A DNA stretch of 64,000 nucleotides from positions 558,001-622,000 of the forward strand of contig NZ_BMUE01000003.1 of the NCBI RefSeq assembly GCF_014650035.1, written 5' to 3'. The notes below the pieces were generated by a model. It was not told the DNA's origin. It saw only the letters and a program-made list of their open reading frames with translations, and ran no database searches. This document shows, piece by piece, positions 42,786-51,544 of this stretch (the stretch's first letter is position 1; each line of letters opens with the position of its first letter). The stretch is from Streptomyces lucensis JCM 4490 (GTDB lineage: Bacteria; Actinomycetota; Actinomycetes; Streptomycetales; Streptomycetaceae). Position numbers and translations under genes: made by a program.

Positions 42786-44015
42786 CTACCGGATCGGCAT
42801 CCCCGACAGCGTCCGCGCGATCACCAGCCGCTGGATCTCGCTCGTGCCCTCGAAGATCGTGTAGATCGCGGCGTCCCGGTGCATCCGCTCGACCGGGTAC
42901 TCACGGGTGTAACCGTTGCCGCCGAGGATCTGGACCGCCTGCGCGGTCACCTTCTTCGCGGTCTCACTGGCGAACAGCTTGGACATCGACCCCTCGGCCG
43001 CGGTGAACCGCTTGCCGTTGACCGCCATCCACGAGGCCCGCCAGACCAGCAGCCGTGCCGCGTCGATCTGCGTCCGCATGTCCGCGAGCTGGAAGGCGAC
43101 GCCCTGGTTGTCGATGATGGGCCGGCCGAACTGCTCACGGGTGGTGGCGTAGTCGAGGGCGACCTCGTAGGCGGCCCGGGCGGTGCCGACCGCCATCGCG
43201 CCCACCGCCGGCCGGGAGGCCTCGAACGTGGCCATCGCCGCGTTCTTCACCCGCTCGCCGCCGGACGCCTTGGCCCTCTCCCGGGCCCGGGCGAGCCGCT
43301 CGTCCAGCCTCTCCTTGCCGCCGAGCAGGCAGGAGCCGGGAACGCGGACGTCGTCGAGGACGACCTCGGCGGTGTGCGAGGCGCGGATGCCGTGCTTCTT
43401 GAACTTCTGGCCCTGGGCGAGACCCGGCGTGCCGGGCGGGACGATGAAGGACGCGTGCCCCTTGGAGCCCAGGTCCGGGTCGACGACCGCGACGACGACG
43501 TGGACGTTGGCGATGCCGCCGTTGGTCGCCCAGGTCTTCGTGCCGTTGATCACCCACTCGTCCTTGGCCTCGTCGTAGACCGCGCGCGTGCGCATGGAGG
43601 CCACGTCGGAGCCGGCGTCCGGCTCGGAGGAGCAGAAGGCGGCGACCTTGACGTCGTTCTGGTCGCCGTACATCTGCGGGATCCAGGTGCCGATCTGTTC
43701 CTCGGTTCCGTTGGCGAGAACGCCCACGGCGGCCAGACCGGTGCCCACAATGGAGAGGGCGATGCCCGCGTCGCCCCAGAACAGCTCCTCCATGGCCATC
43801 GGGATGCCGAGGCCGGTGGGGTCGAAGTACTGCTGCGCGTAGAAGTCGAGGGAGTAGATGCCGACCTTCGCGGCCTCCTGGATGACCGGCCAGGGAGTCT
43901 CCTCGCGTTCGTCCCACTCGGCGGCCGCGGGGCGGATCACGTCCGCTGCGAAGCCATGGAGCCAGTCCCGGACCTCCTTCTGCTCGTCGTTGAGCTCCAT
44001 GGTGAACTCGGCCAT
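42786..44015 (-). CDS. Acyl-CoA dehydrogenase
   Basis: Encodes 409 residues with a complete ACAD fold: [56 protein letters not shown] and the catalytic glutamate segment [12 protein letters not shown] near the C-terminus. It resembles short/medium-chain or isovaleryl-type dehydrogenases. It diverges from the TetR gene, and the gap between them carries operator-like repeats, so it is probably the regulator's target. Confidence 0.9.
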   Translation of the reverse strand: MAEFTMELNDEQKEVRDWLHGFAADVIRPAAAEWDEREETPWPVIQEAAKVGIYSLDFYAQQYFDPTGLGIPMAMEELFWGDAGIALSIVGTGLAAVGVLANGTEEQIGTWIPQMYGDQNDVKVAAFCSSEPDAGSDVASMRTRAVYDEAKDEWVINGTKTWATNGGIANVHVVVAVVDPDLGSKGHASFIVPPGTPGLAQGQKFKKHGIRASHTAEVVLDDVRVPGSCLLGGKERLDERLARARERAKASGGERVKNAAMATFEASRPAVGAMAVGTARAAYEVALDYATTREQFGRPIIDNQGVAFQLADMRTQIDAARLLVWRASWMAVNGKRFTAAEGSMSKLFASETAKKVTAQAVQILGGNGYTREYPVERMHRDAAIYTIFEGTSEIQRLVIARTLSGMPIR

Positions 44016-44042
44016 GTCCCCTCCAGTTGCCGGCGGTGCGAT

Positions 44043-44083
44043 GTTACTAGCGGTAACACGAGTCTGTTACCGACGGGTAGTAA
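44043..44083. promoter_or_regulatory. Paired operator-like repeats between acyl-CoA dehydrogenase and TetR genes
   Basis: A perfect repeat GTTAC-TAGCG-GTAAC lies at 44043-44057 and an imperfect copy (TTACC-GACG-GGTAG, then TAA) at 44067-44083. Both lie upstream of the divergent start codons (44015 and 44187) and are good candidates for binding by the adjacent TetR protein. Confidence 0.6.
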
Positions 44084-44186
44084 AAGTCAACCGCCGATGA
44101 CGGCACGGCATCCCGTTCGATGCCGGCGGCCCGGTCAGTGTTAGTTTGCGCAGGCGTCACCGAATGAGCACGGGTGGGGAGAGCAC

Positions 44187-44831
44187 ATGGACACCACGCA
44201 GCGGACCGATCAGCAGCGGTCCGCCGACCGCCGACGGCGCGAGTTGCTGGAGGCCGCCGACCGGGTGGTGCTGCGCGACGGCCCGCAGGCGTCGATGAAC
44301 GCGATCGCCGCGGAGGCCGGCATCACCAAGCCGATCCTCTACCGGCACTTCGGCGACAAGGGCGGGCTCTACGCGGCGCTCGCCAAGCGGCACACGGACG
44401 CGTTGCTGGACTCGCTGCGGGCCGCGCTGGACGCCCCCGCCGACCGGCGGGAGCGGGTCGAGTCCACGCTGGACACCTACCTCGCGGCGATCGAGGCCAG
44501 GCCCCAGGTGTACCGGTTCCTGATGCACCCCGCGGAGGGCGGCGGCGGGGCCGACCAGGGCTTCGACGTCGGCAAGCACTCGGCCCCGCTGCTCCGGCGG
44601 ATGGGCGAGGAGCTGGCCCAGGTCATCGAGGAGCGCGTCGATCTGGGACCCGGCGGTCAGCAGCTGGCCCGGGCCTGGGGGCACGGGATCGTCGGGATGA
44701 TGCACGCCGCCGGTGACTGGTGGCTCGGCGAACGGCCCTGCTCGCGCGCAGAGTTGGTGCGGTTCCTCGCGGACCTCCTGTGGGGGCGCCTGGCGGCGGC
44801 CGGGGACCGGGTGGGCGGCCCCGGGTTCTGA
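44187..44831 (+). CDS. TetR-family transcriptional regulator
   Basis: Encodes 214 residues. The DNA-binding domain spans about 15-62 with the helix-turn-helix MNAIAAEAGITKPILYRHFGDKG, in shorter form AAEAGITKPILYRHF. The C-terminal ligand domain contains the QVYRFLMHP segment common to fatty-acid-responsive members. It probably represses itself and the divergent acyl-CoA dehydrogenase gene, with an acyl-CoA as the likely inducer. It is convergent with the deformylase gene with only 4 bases between. Confidence 0.9.
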   Translation: MDTTQRTDQQRSADRRRRELLEAADRVVLRDGPQASMNAIAAEAGITKPILYRHFGDKGGLYAALAKRHTDALLDSLRAALDAPADRRERVESTLDTYLAAIEARPQVYRFLMHPAEGGGGADQGFDVGKHSAPLLRRMGEELAQVIEERVDLGPGGQQLARAWGHGIVGMMHAAGDWWLGERPCSRAELVRFLADLLWGRLAAAGDRVGGPGF

Positions 44832-44835
44832 CGGA

Positions 44836-45390
44836 TCAGGCGGGTCCGCCCGCCCGGCTCCACGGCGCACGGGAGATCCGCCTCGCCAGCCGGCGAGCGC
44901 GCAGGCCCGTGAGGCGATCGGCGTACACCCGGCCCTCCAGGTGATCGCACTCGTGCTGCAGGCACCTGGCGAAGAACCCGGTGCCGTGCACGGTGACCGG
45001 TTCCCCCGTCACCGTGAAGCCCTCGACCACCGCGTGGTCGTAGCGCTCCGTGCCCGCCTCCAGACCCGGCAGCGACAGGCAGCCCTCCGGACCGCGGATC
45101 ACGACGCCGTCCGTCGCCACGAGCCGCGGATTCACCACATGTCCGAGATGCCGGACATCCTCGTCGTCCGGGCAGTCGTACACGAACACCCGCAGGGACT
45201 CACCGATCTGGTTCGCGGCCAGGCCCACTCCCTGGGCCGCGTACATGGTCGCGAACAAGTCCTCCACGAGTGCCGCCAGTTCGGCACCGAAGGTGGTGAC
45301 GTCCCGGCAGGGCTCGCGCAGGACGGGGTCGCCGAGCAGGGAAAGGGGCCGGACGCGCCCGCGGGCGCCCGGGATCGTGCCATGTCGCAT
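44836..45390 (-). CDS. def: Peptide deformylase
   Basis: Encodes 184 residues. All three catalytic motifs are intact: GVGLAANQI, EGCLSLPG and HECDHLEG (two His and the Cys bind the metal, Glu or the equivalent acts as base; here the third motif reads HECDH, as in several actinobacterial paralogues). It removes the formyl group from new proteins. Streptomycetes carry several copies, so this may be a secondary one. Confidence 0.92.
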   Translation of the reverse strand: MRHGTIPGARGRVRPLSLLGDPVLREPCRDVTTFGAELAALVEDLFATMYAAQGVGLAANQIGESLRVFVYDCPDDEDVRHLGHVVNPRLVATDGVVIRGPEGCLSLPGLEAGTERYDHAVVEGFTVTGEPVTVHGTGFFARCLQHECDHLEGRVYADRLTGLRARRLARRISRAPWSRAGGPA

Positions 45391-45541
45391 GGCGGCAAGG
45401 GTACGGTTCGTTCAGCCCACGCCCGCCGCCCAGGTGTGGGCCGGGATTCGGGTGTGCGAATGGATCTCGATAGGCTGAGGCTCACACCACGCTGCCGAAC
45501 GGCCCCAGGCGCGGCGCGTACGCAAGGAGGATCGAGAACTG

Positions 45542-46780
45542 ATGGCAGGCAACTCGGACCCGCTCTCGCCGCGGGCCAAGCTGGCCGTGACCGCGGGCAA
45601 GGCGGTCGCTGCGGCATCGCGCGCCGCGGGGCGCGGCAGCGGGTCGGTGATCGGTGGCCGGGTCGCGCTGAAACTCGACCCCGATCTGCTCGCCCGGCTC
45701 GCCCAGAACCTGGACGTCGTCCTGGTGTCCGCCACCAACGGCAAGACCACGACCACCCGGCTCATCGCGGAGGCCCTGCGGGCCGCGGGCCCGGTGGTCT
45801 CGAACGCGCTCGGCGCCAACATGCCGGCCGGCATCACGTCGGCGCTCGCGGGCGGGTCGGACGCCAAGTTCGGCGTGATCGAGGTCGACGAGAAGTACCT
45901 GGCCGGCGTGGCCCGGGACACCGACCCCAAGTGCATCGCCCTGCTGAACCTCTCCCGCGACCAGCTGGACCGCGCGGCCGAGACCCGCATGCTCGCCGAG
46001 AACTGGCGCGAGGGCCTGGCCGGGACCAAGGCCGTGATCGTCGCGAACTGCGACGACCCGCTGGTGGTCTGGGCCGCGTCCTCCTCCCCGAACGTGATCT
46101 GGGTCGCGGCCGGGCAGATGTGGAAGGACGACGCCTGGTCCTGCCCGTCCTGCGGCGGCGTGATGCAGCGCCCCGGCGACGACTGGTTCTGCGGCGAGTG
46201 CGGCTTCCGCCGGCCCACGCCGACCTGGGCGCTGTCCGGCGACCACGTGCTGGACCCGCACGGGTCCGCCTGGCCGATCCATCTCCAGCTGCCGGGCCGC
46301 GCCAACAAGGCGAACGCGGCCAGCTCCGCTGCCGTCGCCGCCGTCTTCGGGGTGCCGCCGCAGGTCGCCCTGGAGCGGATGTACCAGGTGCAGGCCGTGG
46401 CCGGACGGTACGACGTCGTCCAGTTCCACAACCGCGACCTGCGGCTGCTGCTGGCCAAGAACCCGGCCGGCTGGCTGGAGACGTTCTCCCTGATCGACCC
46501 GCCGCCCGCCCCGGTGATCCTGTCCGTGAACGCGCGCGGGGCCGACGGCACCGACACCTCCTGGCTGTGGGACGTCGACTACACGCGGCTGACCGGCCAC
46601 CCGATCTTCGTGATCGGTGACCGCAAGCTGGACCTCGCCGTCCGTCTGGAGGTCGCCAACCAGCACTTCCAGGTCTGCGACGACCTCGACCAGGCCGTGC
46701 AGCTGTGCCCGCCCGGACGGATCGAGGTCATCGCGAACTACACCGCGTTCCAGGACCTGCGCCGCCGCGTCGGCAACTGA
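45542..46780 (+). CDS. murT: MurT, lipid II isoglutaminyl synthase ligase subunit
   Basis: Encodes 412 residues of the Mur ligase superfamily. The ATP loop SATNGKTTTTRLIAE is near residue 60. A zinc-ribbon insert with CPSCGG and CGECGF lies near 200, as in MurT. The C-terminal DUF1727-type region (YTRLTGHPIFVIGDR, in short pieces) binds GatD. With GatD it amidates the D-Glu of the lipid II stem peptide. GatD follows 21 bases later. Confidence 0.95.
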   Translation: MAGNSDPLSPRAKLAVTAGKAVAAASRAAGRGSGSVIGGRVALKLDPDLLARLAQNLDVVLVSATNGKTTTTRLIAEALRAAGPVVSNALGANMPAGITSALAGGSDAKFGVIEVDEKYLAGVARDTDPKCIALLNLSRDQLDRAAETRMLAENWREGLAGTKAVIVANCDDPLVVWAASSSPNVIWVAAGQMWKDDAWSCPSCGGVMQRPGDDWFCGECGFRRPTPTWALSGDHVLDPHGSAWPIHLQLPGRANKANAASSAAVAAVFGVPPQVALERMYQVQAVAGRYDVVQFHNRDLRLLLAKNPAGWLETFSLIDPPPAPVILSVNARGADGTDTSWLWDVDYTRLTGHPIFVIGDRKLDLAVRLEVANQHFQVCDDLDQAVQLCPPGRIEVIANYTAFQDLRRRVGN

Positions 46781-46801
46781 TCTTCGAAGGGCGATCACCT
46801 C

Positions 46802-47530
46802 ATGAGCGACAACCAACTGCGGCTGGTGTGGATCTACCCGGACCTGCTGAGCACCTACGGCGACCAGGGCAACGCGCTGGTCGTGGAGCGCCGCGCCCGG
46901 CAGCGCGGCCTGGACGTGGCCCGGCTCGACGTGCGCAGCGACCAGCCGATCCCGACCTCCGGCGACATCTACCTGATCGGCGGCGGCGAGGACCGTCCGC
47001 AGCGGCTCGCGGCCGAGCGGCTGCGCCGGGACGGCCATCTGCACCGGGCGGTGGAGAACGGCGCGATCGTCTTCTCCGTCTGCGCCGGGTACCAGATCCT
47101 CGGCCACGAGTTCATCAACGACCTCGGCCAGCGCGAGCCGGGCCTCGGCCTGCTCGACGTGGTGTCGGTGCGCGGCGAGGGCGAGCGGTGCGTCGGCGAC
47201 GTGCTGGCCGACATCGACCCGCAGCTCGGGCTGCCCCAGCTGACCGGCTTCGAGAACCACCAGGGCGTCACCCACCTCGGCGCCACCGCCCGCCCGTTCG
47301 CCCGGACGAAGATCGGCAAGGGCAACGGCACCGGGGACGGCACCGAGGGCGCTTACAACGGGACGGTCTTCGGCACCTACATGCACGGCCCGGTGCTCGC
47401 CCGCAACCCGCAGATCGCCGACCTGCTGCTGAAGCTGGCGCTCGACGTCAACGCGCTGCCGCCGGTCGACGACCGCTGGTACGAGGCGCTCCGCACCGAG
47501 CGCATCGCGGCTGCTCAGCAGCCTGCGTAG
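46802..47530 (+). CDS. gatD: GatD, lipid II isoglutaminyl synthase glutaminase subunit
   Basis: Encodes 242 residues of the CobB/CobQ-type class I glutamine amidotransferase family. The nucleophile is in FSVCAGYQILG, and the catalytic His is in TYMHGPVLARNP. It releases ammonia for MurT. It lies directly after murT, the usual order. Confidence 0.94.
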   Translation: MSDNQLRLVWIYPDLLSTYGDQGNALVVERRARQRGLDVARLDVRSDQPIPTSGDIYLIGGGEDRPQRLAAERLRRDGHLHRAVENGAIVFSVCAGYQILGHEFINDLGQREPGLGLLDVVSVRGEGERCVGDVLADIDPQLGLPQLTGFENHQGVTHLGATARPFARTKIGKGNGTGDGTEGAYNGTVFGTYMHGPVLARNPQIADLLLKLALDVNALPPVDDRWYEALRTERIAAAQQPA

Positions 47531-47731
47531 GCCCCGCCACGGCGATGCCCCGGCGTGGTCCGGCAGGGCCGCGGCGGGCCCGCCTGACGGCTCGTCCGCT
47601 CACATGTGCGGGCGCGTCCAGCAGGCGGACGCCCGCTACGGGGTCCCCCCCTCGCGCCGGTAGGGTGACCGGGAATCCGCCGGACGACGTGGTCCGGTTT
47701 CCCGGCCCACGTTGAGAAGGTATATCGGGCT

Positions 47732-48757
47732 ATGCGCATTGGTGTCCTCACGTCCGGCGGCGACTGCCCCGGCCTGAACGCCGTCATCCGGTCCGTCGTG
47801 CACCGTGCGGTCGCCGACCACGGCGACGAGGTCATCGGTTTCCGGGACGGCTGGAAGGGCCTCCTGGAATGCGACTACACGAAGCTCGACCTGGACGCCG
47901 TGGGCGGCATCCTGGCCCGCGGCGGCACCATCCTCGGCTCCTCCCGGGTCCGCCCGGAGCACCTGCGGGACGGCGTGGAGCGCGCCAGGGGCCATGTCGC
48001 GGAACTCGGCCTGGACGCGATCATCCCGATCGGCGGCGAGGGCACGCTGAAGGCGGCCCGGCTGCTGTCGGACAACGGGCTGCCCATCGTGGGCGTGCCC
48101 AAGACCATCGACAACGACATCGCCGTCACGGACGTCACCTTCGGCTTCGACACGGCGGTGACCGTGGCGACGGAGGCCCTGGACCGGCTGAAGACCACCG
48201 CCGAGTCGCACCAGCGCGTGCTGATCGTGGAGGTCATGGGCCGCCACACCGGCTGGATCGCGCTGCACTCCGGCATGGCGGCCGGCGCCCACGCCATCGT
48301 CGTGCCCGAACGGCCCTTCGACATCGAGGAGCTGGCCGGGAAGGTCGGCGCGCGGTTCGAGGCGGGCAAGCGGTTCGCCATCGTGGTCGCCGCAGAGGGG
48401 GCCAAGCCGCGCCCGGGCTCCATGGAGTTCGACGAGGGCGGCAAGGACGTCTACGGCCACGAGCGCTTCGCCGGGATCGCGCGGCAGCTCTCGATCGAGC
48501 TGGAGCAGCGGCTCGGCAAGGAGGCGCGGCCGGTGATCCTGGGACACGTCCAGCGGGGCGGCACGCCGACCGCCTACGACCGGGTGCTCGCCACGCGGTT
48601 CGGCTGGCACGCGGTGGAGGCCGTGCACCGGGGCGAGTTCGGCCGGATGACCGCCCTGCGGGGCACCGACGTCGTAATGGTGCCGCTGTCGGAGGCCGTG
48701 GAGACGCTGAAGACGGTTCCCGCCGAGCGGTACGACGAGGCGGAGTGCGTGCTGTAG
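47732..48757 (+). CDS. pfkA: 6-phosphofructokinase
   Basis: Encodes 341 residues. It opens IGVLTSGGDCPGLNAVIR (phosphate-binding) and has GGEGTLKAA, PKTIDNDI and the VEVMGRHTGWIAL segment. At the position that distinguishes ATP from pyrophosphate enzymes it reads GGEGT rather than GGDGS, as in the actinobacterial group. A 200-base gap upstream holds its promoter; GAGAAGG lies about 12 bases from the ATG. Confidence 0.94.
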   Translation: MRIGVLTSGGDCPGLNAVIRSVVHRAVADHGDEVIGFRDGWKGLLECDYTKLDLDAVGGILARGGTILGSSRVRPEHLRDGVERARGHVAELGLDAIIPIGGEGTLKAARLLSDNGLPIVGVPKTIDNDIAVTDVTFGFDTAVTVATEALDRLKTTAESHQRVLIVEVMGRHTGWIALHSGMAAGAHAIVVPERPFDIEELAGKVGARFEAGKRFAIVVAAEGAKPRPGSMEFDEGGKDVYGHERFAGIARQLSIELEQRLGKEARPVILGHVQRGGTPTAYDRVLATRFGWHAVEAVHRGEFGRMTALRGTDVVMVPLSEAVETLKTVPAERYDEAECVL

Positions 48758-48773
48758 TCCGCCCGGGCACAAC

Positions 48774-48805
48774 CCGCCCCCGGTCACGGCGCTGACCGGG
48801 GGCGG
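48774..48805. terminator. Terminator after phosphofructokinase
   Basis: A perfect 13-base stem (CCGCCCCCGGTCA / TGACCGGGGGCGG) with a 6-base loop (CGGCGC) is followed by the T-rich stretch TTCTACTCTT, the closest to a classical intrinsic terminator in the window. Confidence 0.8.
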
Positions 48806-48860
48806 TTCTACTCTTGGGGCGGACAGAATCGCACAACCCCCACGAAACAGGAGCCGCCCG

Positions 48861-49811
48861 ATGGATCACAGCGGACACGGCATGATGACGGATCTGCCGC
48901 CGTTCACGCTGGGGCGGGGGCTCCAGTGGTCGGCGGACCCGTTCTTCCTCGTCGCCTGTCTGGCCGGGCTGGCCCTGTACGGCTGGGGCGTCGTGCGGCT
49001 GCGGCGGCGCGGGGACTCCTGGCCCGCCGGCCGGACCGTCTCGTACGCCGTCGGCGTGCTCACCATCGGCCTGATGATGTGCACGAAGCTGAACGACTAC
49101 GGCATGGTCATGTTCAGCGTGCACATGGTGCAGCACATGGTGATCAGCATGCTGTCGCCGATCCTGATCCTGCTCGGCGCGCCGGTCACCCTCGCGCTGC
49201 GCGCGCTGCCCACCGCGGGCCGGAACCGCAAGGGTCCGCGCGAGCTGCTGCTGGCGCTGCTGCACAGCCGGTACATGCGGGTCGTCACCCACCCGGCGTT
49301 CACGATCCCGATGTTCATCGCGAGCCTGTACGCCCTCTACTTCACCCCACTCTTCGACTTCCTGATGGGCTCCAGGGCCGGGCACGTCGCGATGATGGTC
49401 CACTTCCTCGCGGTCGGCGTCGCCTTCTTCTGGCCGATCATCGGCGTGGACCCGGGCCCGCACCGCCCGGGGCACCTGATGCGGATGCTGGAGCTGTTCG
49501 CGGGCATGCCGTTCCACGCGTTCTTCGGCATCGCGCTGATGATGGCGTCGTCCCCGATGGTGGAGACGTTCCGCAACCCCCCCGCCTCGCTCGGCATCGA
49601 GGCGCTGTCCGACCAGAACGCGGCGGGCGGCATCGCCTGGGCGTTCAGCGAGATCCCGTCCGTGCTGGTACTGATCGCGCTGCTCTTCCAGTGGTACGGC
49701 TCCGAGCAGCGGCAGGCCAAGCGCATGGACCGGGCCGCCGACCGGGACGGGGACAAGGAGCTGGAGGCGTACAACGCCTATCTGGCCTCGCTGAACGCGC
49801 GCGAGGGCTGA
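48861..49811 (+). CDS. CtaG-type cytochrome c oxidase assembly / copper-related membrane protein
   Basis: A protein of 316 residues with seven to nine hydrophobic segments of the Caa3_CtaG family: VHMVQHMVISMLSPILILLGAPVTLALRAL (in shorter pieces, with its Met/His pairs), then MFIASLYALYFTPLFDFLM and GMPFHAFFGIALMM. The N-terminus MDHSGHGMM is His/Met-rich and may bind copper. Members help deliver copper to the oxidase. It starts 55 bases after the terminator. Confidence 0.88.
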   Translation: MDHSGHGMMTDLPPFTLGRGLQWSADPFFLVACLAGLALYGWGVVRLRRRGDSWPAGRTVSYAVGVLTIGLMMCTKLNDYGMVMFSVHMVQHMVISMLSPILILLGAPVTLALRALPTAGRNRKGPRELLLALLHSRYMRVVTHPAFTIPMFIASLYALYFTPLFDFLMGSRAGHVAMMVHFLAVGVAFFWPIIGVDPGPHRPGHLMRMLELFAGMPFHAFFGIALMMASSPMVETFRNPPASLGIEALSDQNAAGGIAWAFSEIPSVLVLIALLFQWYGSEQRQAKRMDRAADRDGDKELEAYNAYLASLNAREG

Positions 49812-49882
49812 GCACGCGGTATCCCCGACGGGCGGGATTACGGGCACCATGGTCGTGGACGGACCACGAGGAGGGTGCCGCG

Positions 49883-50050
49883 ATGCCCGGTTCCACGAAC
49901 GGTTCCACCAAGGCGATGGGTGCGCTCACGGTCGGCGGGCTCGTCGCCGTGACCGCCTACACCGTCGCGCTCGGCAGCAACGGCTGGCTGTGGTTCGGCT
50001 GGGTGGTGCTGGGTCTGCTGACCCTGGTCATGGTCGTCACCCAGTCGTGA
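49883..50050 (+). CDS. Small membrane protein
   Basis: Encodes 55 residues from an ATG with GGAGGG about 7 bases upstream. Two hydrophobic stretches are seen (GALTVGGLVAVTAYTVAL and WFGWVVLGLLTLVMVV). It is the second gene after ctaG on the same strand. I recall similar short proteins downstream of ctaG in other streptomycetes, but no function is known. Confidence 0.75.
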   Translation: MPGSTNGSTKAMGALTVGGLVAVTAYTVALGSNGWLWFGWVVLGLLTLVMVVTQS

Positions 50051-50095
50051 GGCGCCGTGCGGGCACCAGGACCTCTCGCTGATTACAGTGCCCGC

Positions 50096-50581
50096 ATGAA
50101 CAGCAGGACGCCCTCGTTCGACGACCTCGACCGCAGAATCGTCACCGCCCTGATGGCGAACGCCCGGACCAGCTTCGCGGAGATCGGGGCGGCGATCGGG
50201 CTGTCCGCGACGGCGGTCAAGCGCCGGGTGGACCGGCTGCGGGAGACGGGCTTGATCACGGGGTTCACGGCGACGGTGAAGCCCTCCGCGCTGGGCTGGC
50301 GCACCGAGGCGTACGTCGAGGTCTACTGCGAGGGCGCGGCCCCGCCCAGGCGTCTGGCGGAGGTCGTCCGCAACCATCCGGAGATCACCGCGGCCATGAC
50401 GGTGACGGGCGGCGCCGACGCGCTGCTGCACGTGCGGGCGCGGGACGTGGAGCACTTCGAGGAGGTGCTGGAGCGCATCCGTGCCGAGCCGTTCATCCGC
50501 AAGACGATCAGCGTGATGGTGCTCTCCCACCTCCTCCCGGAAAGCCCCGAGGCGGGCGCCACCCACGCGGCGCCGCAATGA
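50096..50581 (+). CDS. Lrp/AsnC-family regulator
   Basis: Encodes 161 residues. The AsnC-type HTH (FDDLDRRIVTALMANARTSFAEIGAAIGLS, in short pieces) is followed by the RAM ligand domain with MTVTGGADALLHVRARD. It is immediately upstream of the dimethylargininase - ornithine aminotransferase operon on the same strand, whose leader contains several inverted repeats, so it probably regulates arginine or ornithine use in response to an amino acid. Confidence 0.92.
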   Translation: MNSRTPSFDDLDRRIVTALMANARTSFAEIGAAIGLSATAVKRRVDRLRETGLITGFTATVKPSALGWRTEAYVEVYCEGAAPPRRLAEVVRNHPEITAAMTVTGGADALLHVRARDVEHFEEVLERIRAEPFIRKTISVMVLSHLLPESPEAGATHAAPQ

Positions 50582-50583
50582 CG

Positions 50584-50712
50584 GCGCATCATGCGCAGCA
50601 CCCGTGCGTTTCCCCGCGGCGAGACGCAGCGATGCTGCACGTACGCGCAGCTTTTCGCGCTTGTCCTCCGTACGCCTCCCTTCCTACCGTTGTGTCACCC
50701 CTCAGTGACACA
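50584..50712. promoter_or_regulatory. Operator-rich leader of the dimethylargininase operon
   Basis: The region holds a 6-1-6 palindrome GCGCAT-C-ATGCGC (50584-50596), the CAGC-GAT-GCTG repeat near 50627-50637, and a perfect 8-base inverted repeat TGTGTCAC / GTGACACA with a 6-base centre (50691-50712). Any of them could be the target of the neighbouring Lrp/AsnC protein. Confidence 0.5.
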
Positions 50713-50734
50713 CAGGAAACGGAGGAAACCCTCT

Positions 50735-51544
50735 GTGTCCGAAAGCCGTGTGCGGCGCCCCCGGCGCTTCCTCGTCTGTGAACCCAGACATTTCGCGGTG
50801 CAGTACGCGATCAATCCCTGGATGAATCCCGACCGGCCCGTCGACGTGGATCTCGCCCAGGAGCAGTGGCAGGCGCTCATCGGCGCCTACCGCGCCCACG
50901 GTCACACCGTGGAGTCGGTGGAGCCGGTGCCCGGCCTGCCGGACATGGTCTTCTCCGCCAACGCGGCGTTCGTGGTCGACGGCCGGGTCTTCGGCTCGCT
51001 GTTCCACGCGGCGGAGCGGCGCCCGGAGTCGGTGCACTACGACACCTGGTTCAAGGCGGCGGGCTACGACGTCCACCGCCCCGAGTCGGTGTCCGAGGGC
51101 GAGGGCGACCTGGTGTGGACGGGCCGGTACGTGCTCGCCGGCACGGGCTTCCGCACCACCCGCGAGGCGCACCGCGAGGCGCAGGAGTTCCTCGGCCACC
51201 CGGTGATCGGCCTGACCCTGGTCGACCCGTACTTCTACCACCTCGACACGGCCCTGTTCGTGCTGGACGACGACAACGTCTGCTACTACCCGGAGGCGTT
51301 CTCGGCGGGCAGCCGGGAGGTGCTGCGGCGGCTGTTCCCGGACGCGGTGCTCGCCACACGGGAGGACGCGATGGCGTTCGGCCTGAACTCCGTGTCCGAC
51401 GGCCGCAACGTCTTCATCGCCCCCCGCGCCGAGGCCCTCGCCGGGGCCCTCGCCGACCACGGTTACGTCCCCGTCCCCGTCGACCTGTCGGAGTTCCACA
51501 AGGCCGGCGGCGGAATCAAGTGCTGCACCCAGGAGATCCGCTGA
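50735..51544 (+). CDS. Dimethylargininase-type amidinohydrolase
   Basis: Encodes 269 residues from a GTG with GGAGGA 8 bases upstream. The fold of the guanidino-modifying superfamily is clear: PDMVFSANAAFVVDG, EGEGDLVWTGRY, DPYFYHLDTALFVL with the catalytic His, and the C-terminal nucleophile in GGIKCCTQEIR. Such enzymes split methylarginine (or arginine) to citrulline. Its stop shares one base with the ornithine aminotransferase start (TGATG), so they are coupled. Confidence 0.88.
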   Translation: MSESRVRRPRRFLVCEPRHFAVQYAINPWMNPDRPVDVDLAQEQWQALIGAYRAHGHTVESVEPVPGLPDMVFSANAAFVVDGRVFGSLFHAAERRPESVHYDTWFKAAGYDVHRPESVSEGEGDLVWTGRYVLAGTGFRTTREAHREAQEFLGHPVIGLTLVDPYFYHLDTALFVLDDDNVCYYPEAFSAGSREVLRRLFPDAVLATREDAMAFGLNSVSDGRNVFIAPRAEALAGALADHGYVPVPVDLSEFHKAGGGIKCCTQEIR

